From Rhodococcoides kyotonense (lineage in GTDB: Bacteria > Actinomycetota > Actinomycetes > Mycobacteriales > Mycobacteriaceae), in NCBI RefSeq assembly GCF_900188125.1, contig NZ_FZOW01000025.1, positions 1 through 64,000 of the forward strand: a stretch of DNA of 64,000 nt. Direction: 5' to 3'. Shown here one piece after another: positions 25,965 to 33,969 of this stretch. The notes under the pieces are model-generated. The model ran no database searches and was not told where the DNA came from. It saw only the letters and a program-made list of their open reading frames with translations. The translations under genes were made by a program, and so were the position numbers. Each line of letters begins with the position of its first letter. The first letter of the stretch is position 1.

Positions 25965-26922
25965 CGGTTTTCCTCAGACTGTTGCGGGAGCGAGTGCTGT
26001 CTTGACGATTTCGAGGCCGGACTTGACCGCCTGCAGTTCCTCGTCGTTGAGCGGTACGAACGGCAGACGTGCGGGCCCGACCTGGCGACCCTGCTCGGTG
26101 GCGACAGCCTTGATCCAAGCCGGCCAGTTCTTTCCGTTCATCACCGCGCGAGTGAGCGGAGCGAGCGCGAAGTGGATCCGCTTGGCCTCGTCGTAGTCAT
26201 TGCGCTTGATCGCCTCGAGCATCGCGATGCTCTCGCCCGGGAACATAGCTCCGGTACCGGAAATGGAGCCGGTGGCACCGAGAGCCAGACCCGGGTAAAG
26301 CAGGTGGTCCTGCGCCCACGTCACCGAGATCTGGTCGGCGACGGTGTCGAGCAGCTCCGACAGTGTTGCGAAGGATCCGCCGACGCTCTCCTTGGTGGCG
26401 ATGATCGCACCGATCTCGGCGAGCTTCTGAGTGATGGCCGGAGTGACGGGGGCGTGGCTGAGAACGTTGTAGATGATGACCGGCAGCTCGGTGTCCTTGT
26501 GGATGCGGTCGTAGAAGTCGATCATGCCGTCGAAGCTGGGGGACTGGTAGATCGGCGGTGTCACCATCACACCGGCCGCACCCACTTCACGAGCCGCCCG
26601 GCCACGGGCCACCGCGTCACGGGTGGTGGTGGTGATGATGCCGGTGACGATCGGGATGCGCCCCTTGACGTGCTCGACCGCGATCTTGGTCAGCTCGGTC
26701 AGCTCCTCACCGGTCAAAGCATGGCCTTCACCGGTGCTGCCGCCGACGACCAGACCGGTCACCGGGTGCTGCAGCTGGTACTCGATATCTTCGATAAACG
26801 CCGCACGATCCAAGTCACCGTCCGCAGTGAACGGGCTGAACAGTGGGGGGAAGATTCCGACGACATCATTCCTGGTAAGCGACACTTTTCGTTCCTTTGC
26901 TCGGGGTCACATCGTGCTGGGC
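25965..26922. repeat. 958-bp identical repeat, copy A (DapA-family gene)
   Basis: Bases 25965-26922 recur at 28860-29817 in the same orientation, and I saw no difference wherever I compared them. The repeat covers the whole lyase gene plus 9 bases after it and about 37 bases before it. Flanks differ sharply at both ends, though the promoter flanks keep short islands of similarity including the operator. Confidence 0.9.
25974..26885 (-). CDS. DapA-family dehydratase/aldolase, copy A
   Basis: A 303-residue (beta/alpha)8 class I lyase from GTG 26885 after AAAGGAAC. Family landmarks: VGGSTGEGHAL (pyruvate carboxylate-binding GSTGE), the proton-relay Tyr in VIIYNVLS, the Schiff-base Lys in IIATKESVG, and the closing GATGSISG. 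The group includes dihydrodipicolinate synthase, 2-keto-3-deoxy-sugar-acid aldolases and dehydratases. Next to a KGSADH-type enzyme and sugar-type dehydrogenases, a 2-keto-3-deoxy sugar acid is the likely substrate. The protein is identical to copy B at 28869. It heads the dhaK-dhaL-importer run. Confidence 0.88.
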   Translation of the reverse strand: MSLTRNDVVGIFPPLFSPFTADGDLDRAAFIEDIEYQLQHPVTGLVVGGSTGEGHALTGEELTELTKIAVEHVKGRIPIVTGIITTTTRDAVARGRAAREVGAAGVMVTPPIYQSPSFDGMIDFYDRIHKDTELPVIIYNVLSHAPVTPAITQKLAEIGAIIATKESVGGSFATLSELLDTVADQISVTWAQDHLLYPGLALGATGSISGTGAMFPGESIAMLEAIKRNDYDEAKRIHFALAPLTRAVMNGKNWPAWIKAVATEQGRQVGPARLPFVPLNDEELQAVKSGLEIVKTALAPATV

Positions 26923-26956
26923 TTGGTGACGTGAGCCACAGCCTGCTGAATGCATT

Positions 26957-26968
26957 ATTATCGATAAT
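26957..26968. promoter_or_regulatory. ATTATCGATAAT palindrome upstream of DapA copy A
   Basis: A perfect 12-bp palindrome lies about 72 bases before the GTG start. The same box is at 29851-29862, at nearly the same distance from copy B. AT-rich palindromes of this type suit FCD-GntR proteins, and the gene at 29978 is the likely regulator. Confidence 0.65.
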
Positions 26969-27369
26969 GATTCGAAGATGCAAGGCGTTGAGCCAGAAAG
27001 TTTCTACGAGGTACGAACAGCGGGGGTGCCACAGCAGGGAAGAACGGGTCCGATTCGTGTTCGAAGGTCCGACAACAGGGCAGGGGCAGTTGCCAGGTAC
27101 TCGGGTCGGAAGTAGTTGCGACCCCGCGTCGGCACTACTCCGTTGAGACAGTGCTCTTGGCCATCCGATTCGGCGGGCAGCACCGAGCGCACGGTGGCCG
27201 TGCACCGTGCGCTGGTGTTAGTTCGAGCAACACCTGAGCCGGTTTCGGTATTGTCGACACGCGATCGCTGATGGCGCTGCTGCGCACGGTGCGAGTGCCG
27301 ACCGCCGAATGTGTCTCGATCGACCAATAAGGAACCTATAGGGCCGCGCTGCTCACCCAGCGCAGTTCG
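26969..27369. other. Intergenic, no gene recognised
   Basis: This lies between the copy A promoter and the 3' end of the lactate-type dehydrogenase gene. Frames here are low-complexity and antisense-like; none resembles a known family. Confidence 0.4.
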
Positions 27370-28653
27370 TCAGTAGGTGGAATGCGTTGGATTCAGGCGA
27401 ACATGACTTGGGGTCAGTTCAGCGGTTGAACGGACACCGACCAGCTGGAGGGTTCGTAGATATTGCTCGCGGAGAATCTCGACTGCACGTTGTACACCGC
27501 GTTCGCCACCGGCCATGAGGCCGTAGAGATAGGCCCGTCCAACCATCACCGCGTCCGCACCATGCGCGACCGCCGCGGCAATGTCCTGTCCATGCAGAAC
27601 GCCACCGTCGAGTAGAACGGTGACGTTCGGGCCGACTGCAGCTCTGATCTCCGGCAGAACATCCAATGTTGCAGGTGTGCGGTCAAGTTGACGGCCGCCA
27701 TGATTGGAGACGATGACGCCATCGGCACCGAGGTCCACAATCTTTCGAGCTTCAGCGCCACTGAGGACGCCCTTGACCAACAATGTGTGTGGCCAAGCGC
27801 GCCGGAGCCATGCGAGATCGTCGCTATCGAAACTGGGATCGAATAATTTGGCTGCAACTTCGGCGTTGGTACCTGGGAAATTGCGGACCGAGGCAAATTC
27901 GATGGGGGGTGTTGTCAGTTTGTCGAAGCACCACCCCGGATAGCGTGCCATGTCGAAGAAGGTCCGCACGGTCAGTGAGGGAGGAATGGTGAGCCCGTTG
28001 CGGACATCTTTGAGTCGACGCCCTCCGACTGCGCAGTCGAGCGTGACGATCAACGTCGTGCACCCTTGGGCCAGAGCCCGCTCCAGCAAATTACCGTTGA
28101 TTGCAGGGTCGTTGGTGAAGTAGAGCTGAAACCAGTTGTTGCCCTGCGGCGCTGCTCTGTAGAGGTCTTCGATGTCGGTAGTACCGAGCGTCGATAGTGC
28201 GTAGGGGATCCGATTTCGCTGCGCCACCCGTGCAACAGCACTCTCGCCCTCTTGCTGCATCATTCGAGTGAATCCAGTGGGTGCCAGCACGAGCGGAAAA
28301 TCGAGGTGTTCACCCAACAGGTCGACGGAGGGATCCGCATCGGCAACGGAACCGAGCAGTTCTGGTACGAACGTCGCCCGTCGAAAGGCCGACGCGTTCT
28401 CGGCGACGGTGACCTCGCAGTCTGCAGCCCCGTCTACGTAGTCGAATACCGCGCGGGGTGTGGTCCGACGACTGACCTGACGCAGATCTTCGATGGTCAA
28501 CGCCGCACCAAGTCGCCGCTCGACCCGATTGAACTCTGGCTTTCGGAACTGCAGAAGGTCGCGGACTTCCGCGGGCCGAGGCACCTGCCTGCGGGTCTTG
28601 ACCGTACCTTCAGGCGTCTTCGCCGTGTCCTCTGCCAGATATGGGTCAGTCAT
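27370..28653 (-). CDS. FMN-dependent alpha-hydroxy-acid (L-lactate-type) dehydrogenase
   Basis: A 427-residue protein from ATG 28653 after AAGGAG. It has the family opening AVFDYVDGAADCEVT, the FMN pocket PLVLAPTGFTRMM, and the catalytic His-Arg pair in VIVSNHGGRQLD. TVLLDGGVLHGQDIAAAVAHGADAVMVGR is the phosphate-binding end. It oxidises a 2-hydroxy acid to the 2-oxo acid, like LldD. An N-terminal extension of about 60 residues (ending RVERRLGAALTIEDLRQ) is longer than in E. coli LldD. It lies between the two DapA copies, so a pyruvate- or lactate-linked product is probable. Confidence 0.88.
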   Translation of the reverse strand: MTDPYLAEDTAKTPEGTVKTRRQVPRPAEVRDLLQFRKPEFNRVERRLGAALTIEDLRQVSRRTTPRAVFDYVDGAADCEVTVAENASAFRRATFVPELLGSVADADPSVDLLGEHLDFPLVLAPTGFTRMMQQEGESAVARVAQRNRIPYALSTLGTTDIEDLYRAAPQGNNWFQLYFTNDPAINGNLLERALAQGCTTLIVTLDCAVGGRRLKDVRNGLTIPPSLTVRTFFDMARYPGWCFDKLTTPPIEFASVRNFPGTNAEVAAKLFDPSFDSDDLAWLRRAWPHTLLVKGVLSGAEARKIVDLGADGVIVSNHGGRQLDRTPATLDVLPEIRAAVGPNVTVLLDGGVLHGQDIAAAVAHGADAVMVGRAYLYGLMAGGERGVQRAVEILREQYLRTLQLVGVRSTAELTPSHVRLNPTHSTY

Positions 28654-28772
28654 CTGATCGCTCCTTGATCGCGCTTTCCGGCTGCAAAGGTCTCCGTTCT
28701 TACCGATCCGAATGTCGCCATCCAGCGCGAGAGCGGCTGTGGGGCAGTCTGAACTATCGGAACACAACGCCT

Positions 28773-28832
28773 AAGGCCGTGGGCCTGCGACAGCACCGAA
28801 TATCTCGGGAGTCGCATGTTGCCCACGGCCTT
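28773..28832. terminator. Long imperfect hairpin between DapA copy B and the lactate-type dehydrogenase
   Basis: AAGGCCGTGGGC at 28773-28784 pairs with GCCCACGGCCTT at 28821-28832. An inner TGCGAC/GTCGCA extends the stem, with a loop of about 20 bases. It follows the copy B stop by about 37 bases in its reading direction and lacks a T-run, as is common in Actinobacteria. It may terminate or attenuate the copy B transcript. Confidence 0.55.
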
Positions 28833-28859
28833 TGGCGGGAGAAACTATTTCGTACTGTC

Positions 28860-29817
28860 CGGTTTTCCTCAGACTGTTGCGGGAGCGAGTGCTGTCTTGA
28901 CGATTTCGAGGCCGGACTTGACCGCCTGCAGTTCCTCGTCGTTGAGCGGTACGAACGGCAGACGTGCGGGCCCGACCTGGCGACCCTGCTCGGTGGCGAC
29001 AGCCTTGATCCAAGCCGGCCAGTTCTTTCCGTTCATCACCGCGCGAGTGAGCGGAGCGAGCGCGAAGTGGATCCGCTTGGCCTCGTCGTAGTCATTGCGC
29101 TTGATCGCCTCGAGCATCGCGATGCTCTCGCCCGGGAACATAGCTCCGGTACCGGAAATGGAGCCGGTGGCACCGAGAGCCAGACCCGGGTAAAGCAGGT
29201 GGTCCTGCGCCCACGTCACCGAGATCTGGTCGGCGACGGTGTCGAGCAGCTCCGACAGTGTTGCGAAGGATCCGCCGACGCTCTCCTTGGTGGCGATGAT
29301 CGCACCGATCTCGGCGAGCTTCTGAGTGATGGCCGGAGTGACGGGGGCGTGGCTGAGAACGTTGTAGATGATGACCGGCAGCTCGGTGTCCTTGTGGATG
29401 CGGTCGTAGAAGTCGATCATGCCGTCGAAGCTGGGGGACTGGTAGATCGGCGGTGTCACCATCACACCGGCCGCACCCACTTCACGAGCCGCCCGGCCAC
29501 GGGCCACCGCGTCACGGGTGGTGGTGGTGATGATGCCGGTGACGATCGGGATGCGCCCCTTGACGTGCTCGACCGCGATCTTGGTCAGCTCGGTCAGCTC
29601 CTCACCGGTCAAAGCATGGCCTTCACCGGTGCTGCCGCCGACGACCAGACCGGTCACCGGGTGCTGCAGCTGGTACTCGATATCTTCGATAAACGCCGCA
29701 CGATCCAAGTCACCGTCCGCAGTGAACGGGCTGAACAGTGGGGGGAAGATTCCGACGACATCATTCCTGGTAAGCGACACTTTTCGTTCCTTTGCTCGGG
29801 GTCACATCGTGCTGGGC
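28860..29817. repeat. 958-bp identical repeat, copy B (DapA-family gene)
   Basis: This is the partner of 25965-26922, in direct orientation with an offset of 2895 bases. Homologous recombination between the copies would remove the lactate-type dehydrogenase gene and one lyase gene. Confidence 0.9.
28869..29780 (-). CDS. DapA-family dehydratase/aldolase, copy B
   Basis: The 303-residue product is identical to that of copy A, with the same GSTGE, Tyr and Schiff-base Lys landmarks. It is the first gene divergent from the GntR regulator and shares the ATTATCGATAAT box at 29851. It is followed by the 28773-28832 hairpin and then the lactate-type dehydrogenase. Two identical genes under the same operator would raise dose, or keep one linked to the dehydrogenase and one to the kinase/importer. 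Confidence 0.88.
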   Translation of the reverse strand: MSLTRNDVVGIFPPLFSPFTADGDLDRAAFIEDIEYQLQHPVTGLVVGGSTGEGHALTGEELTELTKIAVEHVKGRIPIVTGIITTTTRDAVARGRAAREVGAAGVMVTPPIYQSPSFDGMIDFYDRIHKDTELPVIIYNVLSHAPVTPAITQKLAEIGAIIATKESVGGSFATLSELLDTVADQISVTWAQDHLLYPGLALGATGSISGTGAMFPGESIAMLEAIKRNDYDEAKRIHFALAPLTRAVMNGKNWPAWIKAVATEQGRQVGPARLPFVPLNDEELQAVKSGLEIVKTALAPATV

Positions 29818-29850
29818 GTTCGAGAGTTGCGCCACAACCACCGTAGAATT

Positions 29851-29862
29851 ATTATCGATAAT
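29851..29862. promoter_or_regulatory. ATTATCGATAAT palindrome between DapA copy B and GntR
   Basis: A perfect 12-bp palindrome about 71 bases before the copy B start and about 115 bases before the GntR start. It is preceded by ATT, giving ATTATTATCGATAAT at both loci. It is the likely site of autoregulation and repression. Confidence 0.7.
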
Positions 29863-29977
29863 CTAACAGGAATGCAAGGGTGGAGTTCGAGGAACACTGT
29901 CAGTAGCAGCTGCCAGCAGGCAGTGGGCAAAGCGCGAAACGCACGCCCTTGAGACATCGTGAGGAGGTTGAGATGGA

Positions 29978-30691
29978 ATGCTTGAGCGCATGACCGAGGA
30001 CCGGCGGAAGCGCGTGACCCTGCAGGACAAGATCTATACGCGCCTGCTCCAAGAGATTCTCTCGGGAGAACTAGAGCCAGGCTCACGCCTGCTCGTAGCC
30101 CATCTTGCCGCGCGATTCGGTACCTCTCAAGCTCCCGTGCGCGAGGCCTTACGTCGCCTTACCGAGGAGGGGTTGGCCGACACGACGCCCTATTCGGGCA
30201 CCGTGCTCAAGGAACCCACCTGGGCCGAAATCGAGGATTTGTACCTGCTGAGGGAACAGTTGGAGGCATTCGCAGTCCGTCGGATGTTCGAACAGCGTTC
30301 AGTCAAACTGCAATCGATAAAGGCGGCGTTGCGCGATTTGCAACGGGCCGTGCGCGCTGGAGATCCAGTCTGGGTCATCGATGCCGATCTCGAATTTCAT
30401 CGATCCGTGTGCGAGGCTGCAGGCAGTGCACTCACTTTGGAGATGTGGAACACTATCGTCAAACGTCAACGCGGCACACGGCTGACCAATGAACGCCGAC
30501 AGCGTGACGATTTCTCGACAGTCGTGGAGACGCACCAAGAGTTGTTGGACGCGCTCGAGACTGGGGACCCGAATGTCGCCGAACAGGCGTTCCGCGATCA
30601 TCTCAGCAAGGCGAGGCGTCGCGTCGAAGAAATACGGCTTGCTTCGGCCCGAGAAGATTCGACAGCGAGCCGCGAGAACGCCGGATTATGA
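29978..30691 (+). CDS. GntR-family (FCD) transcriptional regulator of the catabolic cluster
   Basis: A 237-residue protein from ATG 29978, with GAGGAGG ten bases upstream; the ATG at 29972 is out of frame and stops at once. The winged helix lies at about residues 15-80 (LVAHLAARFGTSQAPVREAL, then RRLTEEGLADTTPYSGT). The FCD helical domain follows, with DADLEFHRSVCEAAG and ETHQELLDALETGD supplying metal ligands. It is divergent from DapA copy B and probably represses both DapA promoters through ATTATCGATAAT. Confidence 0.88.
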   Translation: MLERMTEDRRKRVTLQDKIYTRLLQEILSGELEPGSRLLVAHLAARFGTSQAPVREALRRLTEEGLADTTPYSGTVLKEPTWAEIEDLYLLREQLEAFAVRRMFEQRSVKLQSIKAALRDLQRAVRAGDPVWVIDADLEFHRSVCEAAGSALTLEMWNTIVKRQRGTRLTNERRQRDDFSTVVETHQELLDALETGDPNVAEQAFRDHLSKARRRVEEIRLASAREDSTASRENAGL

Positions 30692-31108
30692 CATTGGTTC
30701 ATGCGGCACTCAGGAAGCTCCATGCAGGTGACAGCAGCTGTCGAAGACACAAATGCACAAGTGCCCTTTACAAGCAGAAGCTGTTCGCAGAATATGCGAA
30801 TGACTGAACTACGACTTGACATAACATAAAATATCGGCGCGTCAACAGGTGCCGGGGTGCGATGTCGGCGCTCGACGCCTGTCGGTCACCCGCCTCCGGC
30901 GAGTTCAGGCCATTGGCTCGTCGATATCTGCAGAGCCTACGATTTCCATCCCTTGGATGTATCGAGCGTCGATCTGTCCGCGTCTGATCTGACTGCCACA
31001 GACGTGATTCTTGAAGTGAAGTTCTACACTGGAATCATGGGAATTTCGTGGATCGCGAGCGGTGGTTTGGAGCGCTCTGCGCGCCCCGAATCGCACCGCG
31101 TCCGTGCG
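30692..31108. other. Intergenic, no gene recognised
   Basis: The 3' flank of the GntR gene and approach to the island edge. An AT-rich stretch with TTGACATAACAT lies near 30817, but no matching -10 box was found. Confidence 0.4.
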
Positions 31109-31317
31109 GATTCACCACGGTCCGCATGGACTTTCGATGCAGATCTCGGTGTCACAAGCGTGTCACAAGTCGGTATGAACGAGCGTGAACCTGGGTGGTA
31201 CCGCCTGAACGATTGACAATGGTCAGAGCGGCTGTGGGGGTCCAGGTGGACGTATTCGGTTGTCTCGCAACATACTTGTAAGCGAGCGGTCAACGGTTCA
31301 ATCCCGTTAGGAGGCTC
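31109..31317 (+). repeat. Left island-edge repeat ending in a tRNA-Thr-like 3' half (putative att site)
   Basis: About 209 bases closely match 51671-51878. The last ~45 bases (31273-31317) read like the 3' half of a tRNA: loop CTTGTAA with anticodon TGT, stem half GCGAG, variable CGGTC, a perfect T-arm (AACGG, TTCAATC, CCGTT), and AGGAGGCT as acceptor strand. A CTCGC that could pair with GCGAG occurs, but six extra bases separate it from the anticodon loop, and no GCCTCCT 5' acceptor is present. It is therefore not a working tRNA as written, but fits an integrase attachment core. Confidence 0.6.
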
Positions 31318-31320
31318 ATC

Positions 31321-31357
31321 GAAAGCCCCTGACCAGGAAAAATGGTCAGGGGCTTTC
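31321..31357. terminator. Strong rho-independent-type hairpin
   Basis: GAAAGCCCCTGACCA at 31321-31335 pairs perfectly over 15 bases with 31343-31357, with a 7-base A-rich loop and TTATTTG after it. It directly follows the tRNA-like 3' half, as terminators follow tRNA genes. Confidence 0.8.
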
Positions 31358-31650
31358 TTATTTGCCCTGGTAGGGACCGCTCGTTTCAGGAATGGTCCGG
31401 ATTCGTCCATGGCCGTTCACCTGGGGTTTGTGACGAACGCGACCTGGGGATTTGCGGGGTGATCGGTCGGATTAGGGGCTCGGTGTCACAGAATGTCACA
31501 ACTCGTTGCTAACTCACTTCTGGGCATCTCTGTGGACGCACTTGGATTCCGATGACTTCGAGTCTGCGTTTCGGGCTGTTCAGGGGTTTTGTAATCGGTG
31601 TCAGATGTGTAGGCTTGGAGCCTACGTATCCGATACTCACGGGAGGCGAC

Positions 31651-32307
31651 GTGACAAAGAGCGCTGTTCGACGCCGTCAGACCGGGTTGCCTCCCGAGTT
31701 TGCACGCCTTCCGATGCGGATGGTGCGGGCCGCGACGGCTGCGCAGGTGTATGCGCACCCGAGGGCCGAGCTCGTGCGGCTGACGGACTTGGGTCTGTTG
31801 CATCGGGTGGCGACGGGTTTCTATGTTGCGGTGCCTGACGATCGCGTCGGGACTGGGTGGATGCCCGGCGTGGAGGCAGCTGCGGCCGGTGTCGCGGTTG
31901 CGGCCTACGGGCCCGATGACGCGGTGGTGATGGGCGTCAGTGCGGCTCGGATGCATGGCGTGATCCCGCGGGCGTTGGCGACGGCGGTGATTGCTGTTCC
32001 GACGCGGCACGACCCGATCCGGTTGGCGGATCGGCCGGCGGTGGTTCGGTTCGTGGTACGCGATACCGCGCGTTTGGATGCAGAGCGGATCGATACCGAG
32101 TTGGGTCCGGTGCTGGTGACGACGGTCGAGCAGACAGTGTTGGATCTGATGAAGCGTCCTGGTCTCGGTGACGCCGAGGACGAGGTGTGGGCGGCGGTGG
32201 AGCAGTTGTATCGGCGGTGCGACCGAGGCGAGTTGGCGGAGATGGCTGGGGCTCAGAAGATGAGAACGACTCTGTTGCGGCTGCAGGCTCGGTTGGGGGA
32301 GGAGTAG
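31651..32307 (+). CDS. AbiEi-type antitoxin/regulator (type IV toxin-antitoxin)
   Basis: A 218-residue protein from GTG 31651, with GGGAGG seven bases upstream; the longer frame is not family-like. The N-terminal winged-helix region (MRMVRAATAAQVYAHPRAEL, then LTDLGLLHRVATGFYVAVP) is followed by the AbiEi C-terminal domain (DDAVVMGVSAARMHGVIP and TVEQTVLDLMKRPGLGD). AbiEi proteins repress their own operon and neutralise the AbiEii nucleotidyltransferase. Here the partner is reduced to about 19 codons directly downstream, so the antitoxin is orphaned. Confidence 0.75.
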   Translation: MTKSAVRRRQTGLPPEFARLPMRMVRAATAAQVYAHPRAELVRLTDLGLLHRVATGFYVAVPDDRVGTGWMPGVEAAAAGVAVAAYGPDDAVVMGVSAARMHGVIPRALATAVIAVPTRHDPIRLADRPAVVRFVVRDTARLDAERIDTELGPVLVTTVEQTVLDLMKRPGLGDAEDEVWAAVEQLYRRCDRGELAEMAGAQKMRTTLLRLQARLGEE

Positions 32308-32507
32308 TGAATCCCGACGAGCTGGAGACGGTGGCAACGAAATTCGGCGTCGCGCGAACAGGTCGAGCGGGTGCGTCGGGTCAACCCACGTTGCTGCAGC
32401 CCCGGCGTCGGCGCCGAAAGCGCTTCGACACTGTTCTTCACCGCGCGAAATTCCCGAAGGAGTCCACAGCGAAGCATCCTTCGCCACCCTGTGCAACGTC
32501 TCGCTGA
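32307..32507 (+). pseudogene. AbiEii toxin remnant, truncated and frameshifted
   Basis: GTG 32307 overlaps the last base of the AbiEi stop. It reads VNPDELETVATKFGVART, a typical AbiEii/AbiGii nucleotidyltransferase start. After this the expected QVER continues only in another frame (CAGGTCGAGCGG near 32359), implying a small deletion. The following sequence no longer resembles the toxin, and the GSxxxxxSDxD nucleotidyltransferase motif is absent. Confidence 0.6.
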
Positions 32508-32686
32508 ATGCTGCATCATCAGGTTCGCACCACCCCACAGGCTCAAATGCGGTAGAAATCGTCCAGTGAACAACTCCCTCTGATGTACTGCGCTGACTCG
32601 CTCGTCCAACGACGAACGTACCCACGCCAAAGTCGAGACGCCTGTGCTGCGCCCGTTATGACTGCAGACACGTCTCCGGGCTGCGG
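32508..32686. other. Short decayed stretch
   Basis: No gene was recognised. Reverse-strand frames look partly coding (a segment rich in EPDDAAFSETLHRVAKDA in the frame covering 32600-32420) but match no family known to me and run antisense to AbiEi further on. Confidence 0.3.
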
Positions 32687-33895
32687 TCATCTGCCCGAGC
32701 GAATCGCCTCTGAGAAGCGGCGAGCCACGTTTGCGATCTCTTCGGGAGTGGAGCGAACCGTGATGCCGAACCCTGAGCCGAGTCCGTTGTCGGTTACTCC
32801 CACTGCGACATTGACGGACCGGCTCAGTAGGTCATCGGTGCGTGGGAGGTCCCCGGGCTGTGCAAACCGCGACCGTGCAGACCATCCGGGCCGGTAGGTG
32901 CGATGGTCTCGAATATGGTCCATGTTGCGGTAATTATGCCAACCAGTCTTGCTCAGAGGTTCGACGCCCAGCAAGGCAGCAGTCGAGGCTGCATGAGCCC
33001 GGTCGTCAAAAACGCTGGTAAGGAATGTCGCGCACTCGCCGTCATCGTTGAGACGTCTAGGGTTGACGCCTTCGACGTCATCGATGAGGGATCTCAGTAG
33101 TTTCTTCCGTTCGCGAAGGGCGACGAGTATGCCGTCGAGCTTGCGAAGCTGTGCGAGGGCGACCGCTCCGGTCAGCTCGTTCATCTTCAGGTTCTGTCCA
33201 ATAAGACTCGGGTTCGTCTGGGTCTTCCCGGATCGCAGCGGTGTGTGCCCTTGGTCGTGTATGGCAAATGCACGCTCGTACAGATTGGGGTCCGATGTCG
33301 TGACCATCCCGCCTTCGCCGGCAGACATCACCTTGTAACGGTTGAACGAGAACGCTGCCAAGGTGCCAAGAGACCCCACGCGACGACCCCGGAATGAAGC
33401 GCCCGCAGCCTGGCAGGCATCCTCGATCACGTGTAGCCCATGTCGGTTGGCCGCGGCCGTGACGGCATCCATGTCACACGGGTTGCCGAGCATGTGGACC
33501 GCGATGACTGCCTTGGTCTTGTCGGTCACCTTCCGTTCGAGGTCCTTCGGATCGATCGTCAGTGACTCGTCGATCTCGACGAGTACTGGTACCGCGCGCG
33601 CGTGGACGATCGCGGCGTAAGTGGCGACGTAGGTGAACCCCGGGACCAGGACCTCGTCACCCTCCCCGATCCCGAGCGCCTGAAGCGACACCAGCAGAGC
33701 GGAGGTGCCGGAGTTCGTCGCCACAGCGTGCGGGGCCCCGCAGAAGGCTGCGAACTCGCGTTCGAGGTCGAACACCTTGTGCTTGAAACGGGGGTCGCTC
33801 AGGTCTCCGAACCGTGATAGATGCCCGCTCTGGAGCACGTCGAGTATCTGCGCGCGTTCTTCGTCACCGAAGCTGGCGGCTCCTGGTCCGACCAT
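32687..33895 (-). CDS. DegT/DnrJ/EryC1/StrS-family PLP aminotransferase
   Basis: A 402-residue protein from ATG 33895 with GGGAGG eight bases upstream. Family signs: ATNSGTSALLVSLQALGIG, VEDA-type VIEDACQAAG for the PLP ring, and the Schiff-base lysine in AAFSFNRYKVMSAGEGGMV. These enzymes aminate keto-sugars or keto-cyclitols using glutamate or glutamine, in aminosugar and antibiotic pathways. Its start lies 74 bases from that of the divergent 2-oxoglutarate oxygenase, so both probably share a control region. The keto substrate could come from the Gfo/Idh/MocA enzyme at 40298. Confidence 0.88.
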   Translation of the reverse strand: MVGPGAASFGDEERAQILDVLQSGHLSRFGDLSDPRFKHKVFDLEREFAAFCGAPHAVATNSGTSALLVSLQALGIGEGDEVLVPGFTYVATYAAIVHARAVPVLVEIDESLTIDPKDLERKVTDKTKAVIAVHMLGNPCDMDAVTAAANRHGLHVIEDACQAAGASFRGRRVGSLGTLAAFSFNRYKVMSAGEGGMVTTSDPNLYERAFAIHDQGHTPLRSGKTQTNPSLIGQNLKMNELTGAVALAQLRKLDGILVALRERKKLLRSLIDDVEGVNPRRLNDDGECATFLTSVFDDRAHAASTAALLGVEPLSKTGWHNYRNMDHIRDHRTYRPGWSARSRFAQPGDLPRTDDLLSRSVNVAVGVTDNGLGSGFGITVRSTPEEIANVARRFSEAIRSGR

Positions 33896-33969
33896 CGAAC
33901 TGCCTCCCGCCCTAAGTCGACTCGCCGCGATCGACGCGGAGACCACCGGGCACGTGACACTATCGCGTC

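Noticed and set aside
25896..27146. A 416-codon plus-strand open frame across the lyase gene
   Set aside because: It is antisense to the DapA-family gene and low in complexity (His/Asp/Arg/Gly-rich); the lyase on the other strand has all family motifs. The matching frame at 28641-29846 is the same shadow in copy B.
31223..31317. A complete tRNA-Thr gene
   Set aside because: The 3' half is nearly perfect, but there is no 5' acceptor (GCCTCCT) or D-arm, and six extra bases split the anticodon stem from its loop. A tmRNA was also considered; no Ala-type acceptor or tag frame was seen.
31486..32625. A 379-codon minus-strand open frame over the AbiEi gene
   Set aside because: Arg/His/Pro/Ser-rich composition typical of an antisense shadow; AbiEi on the plus strand is convincing.
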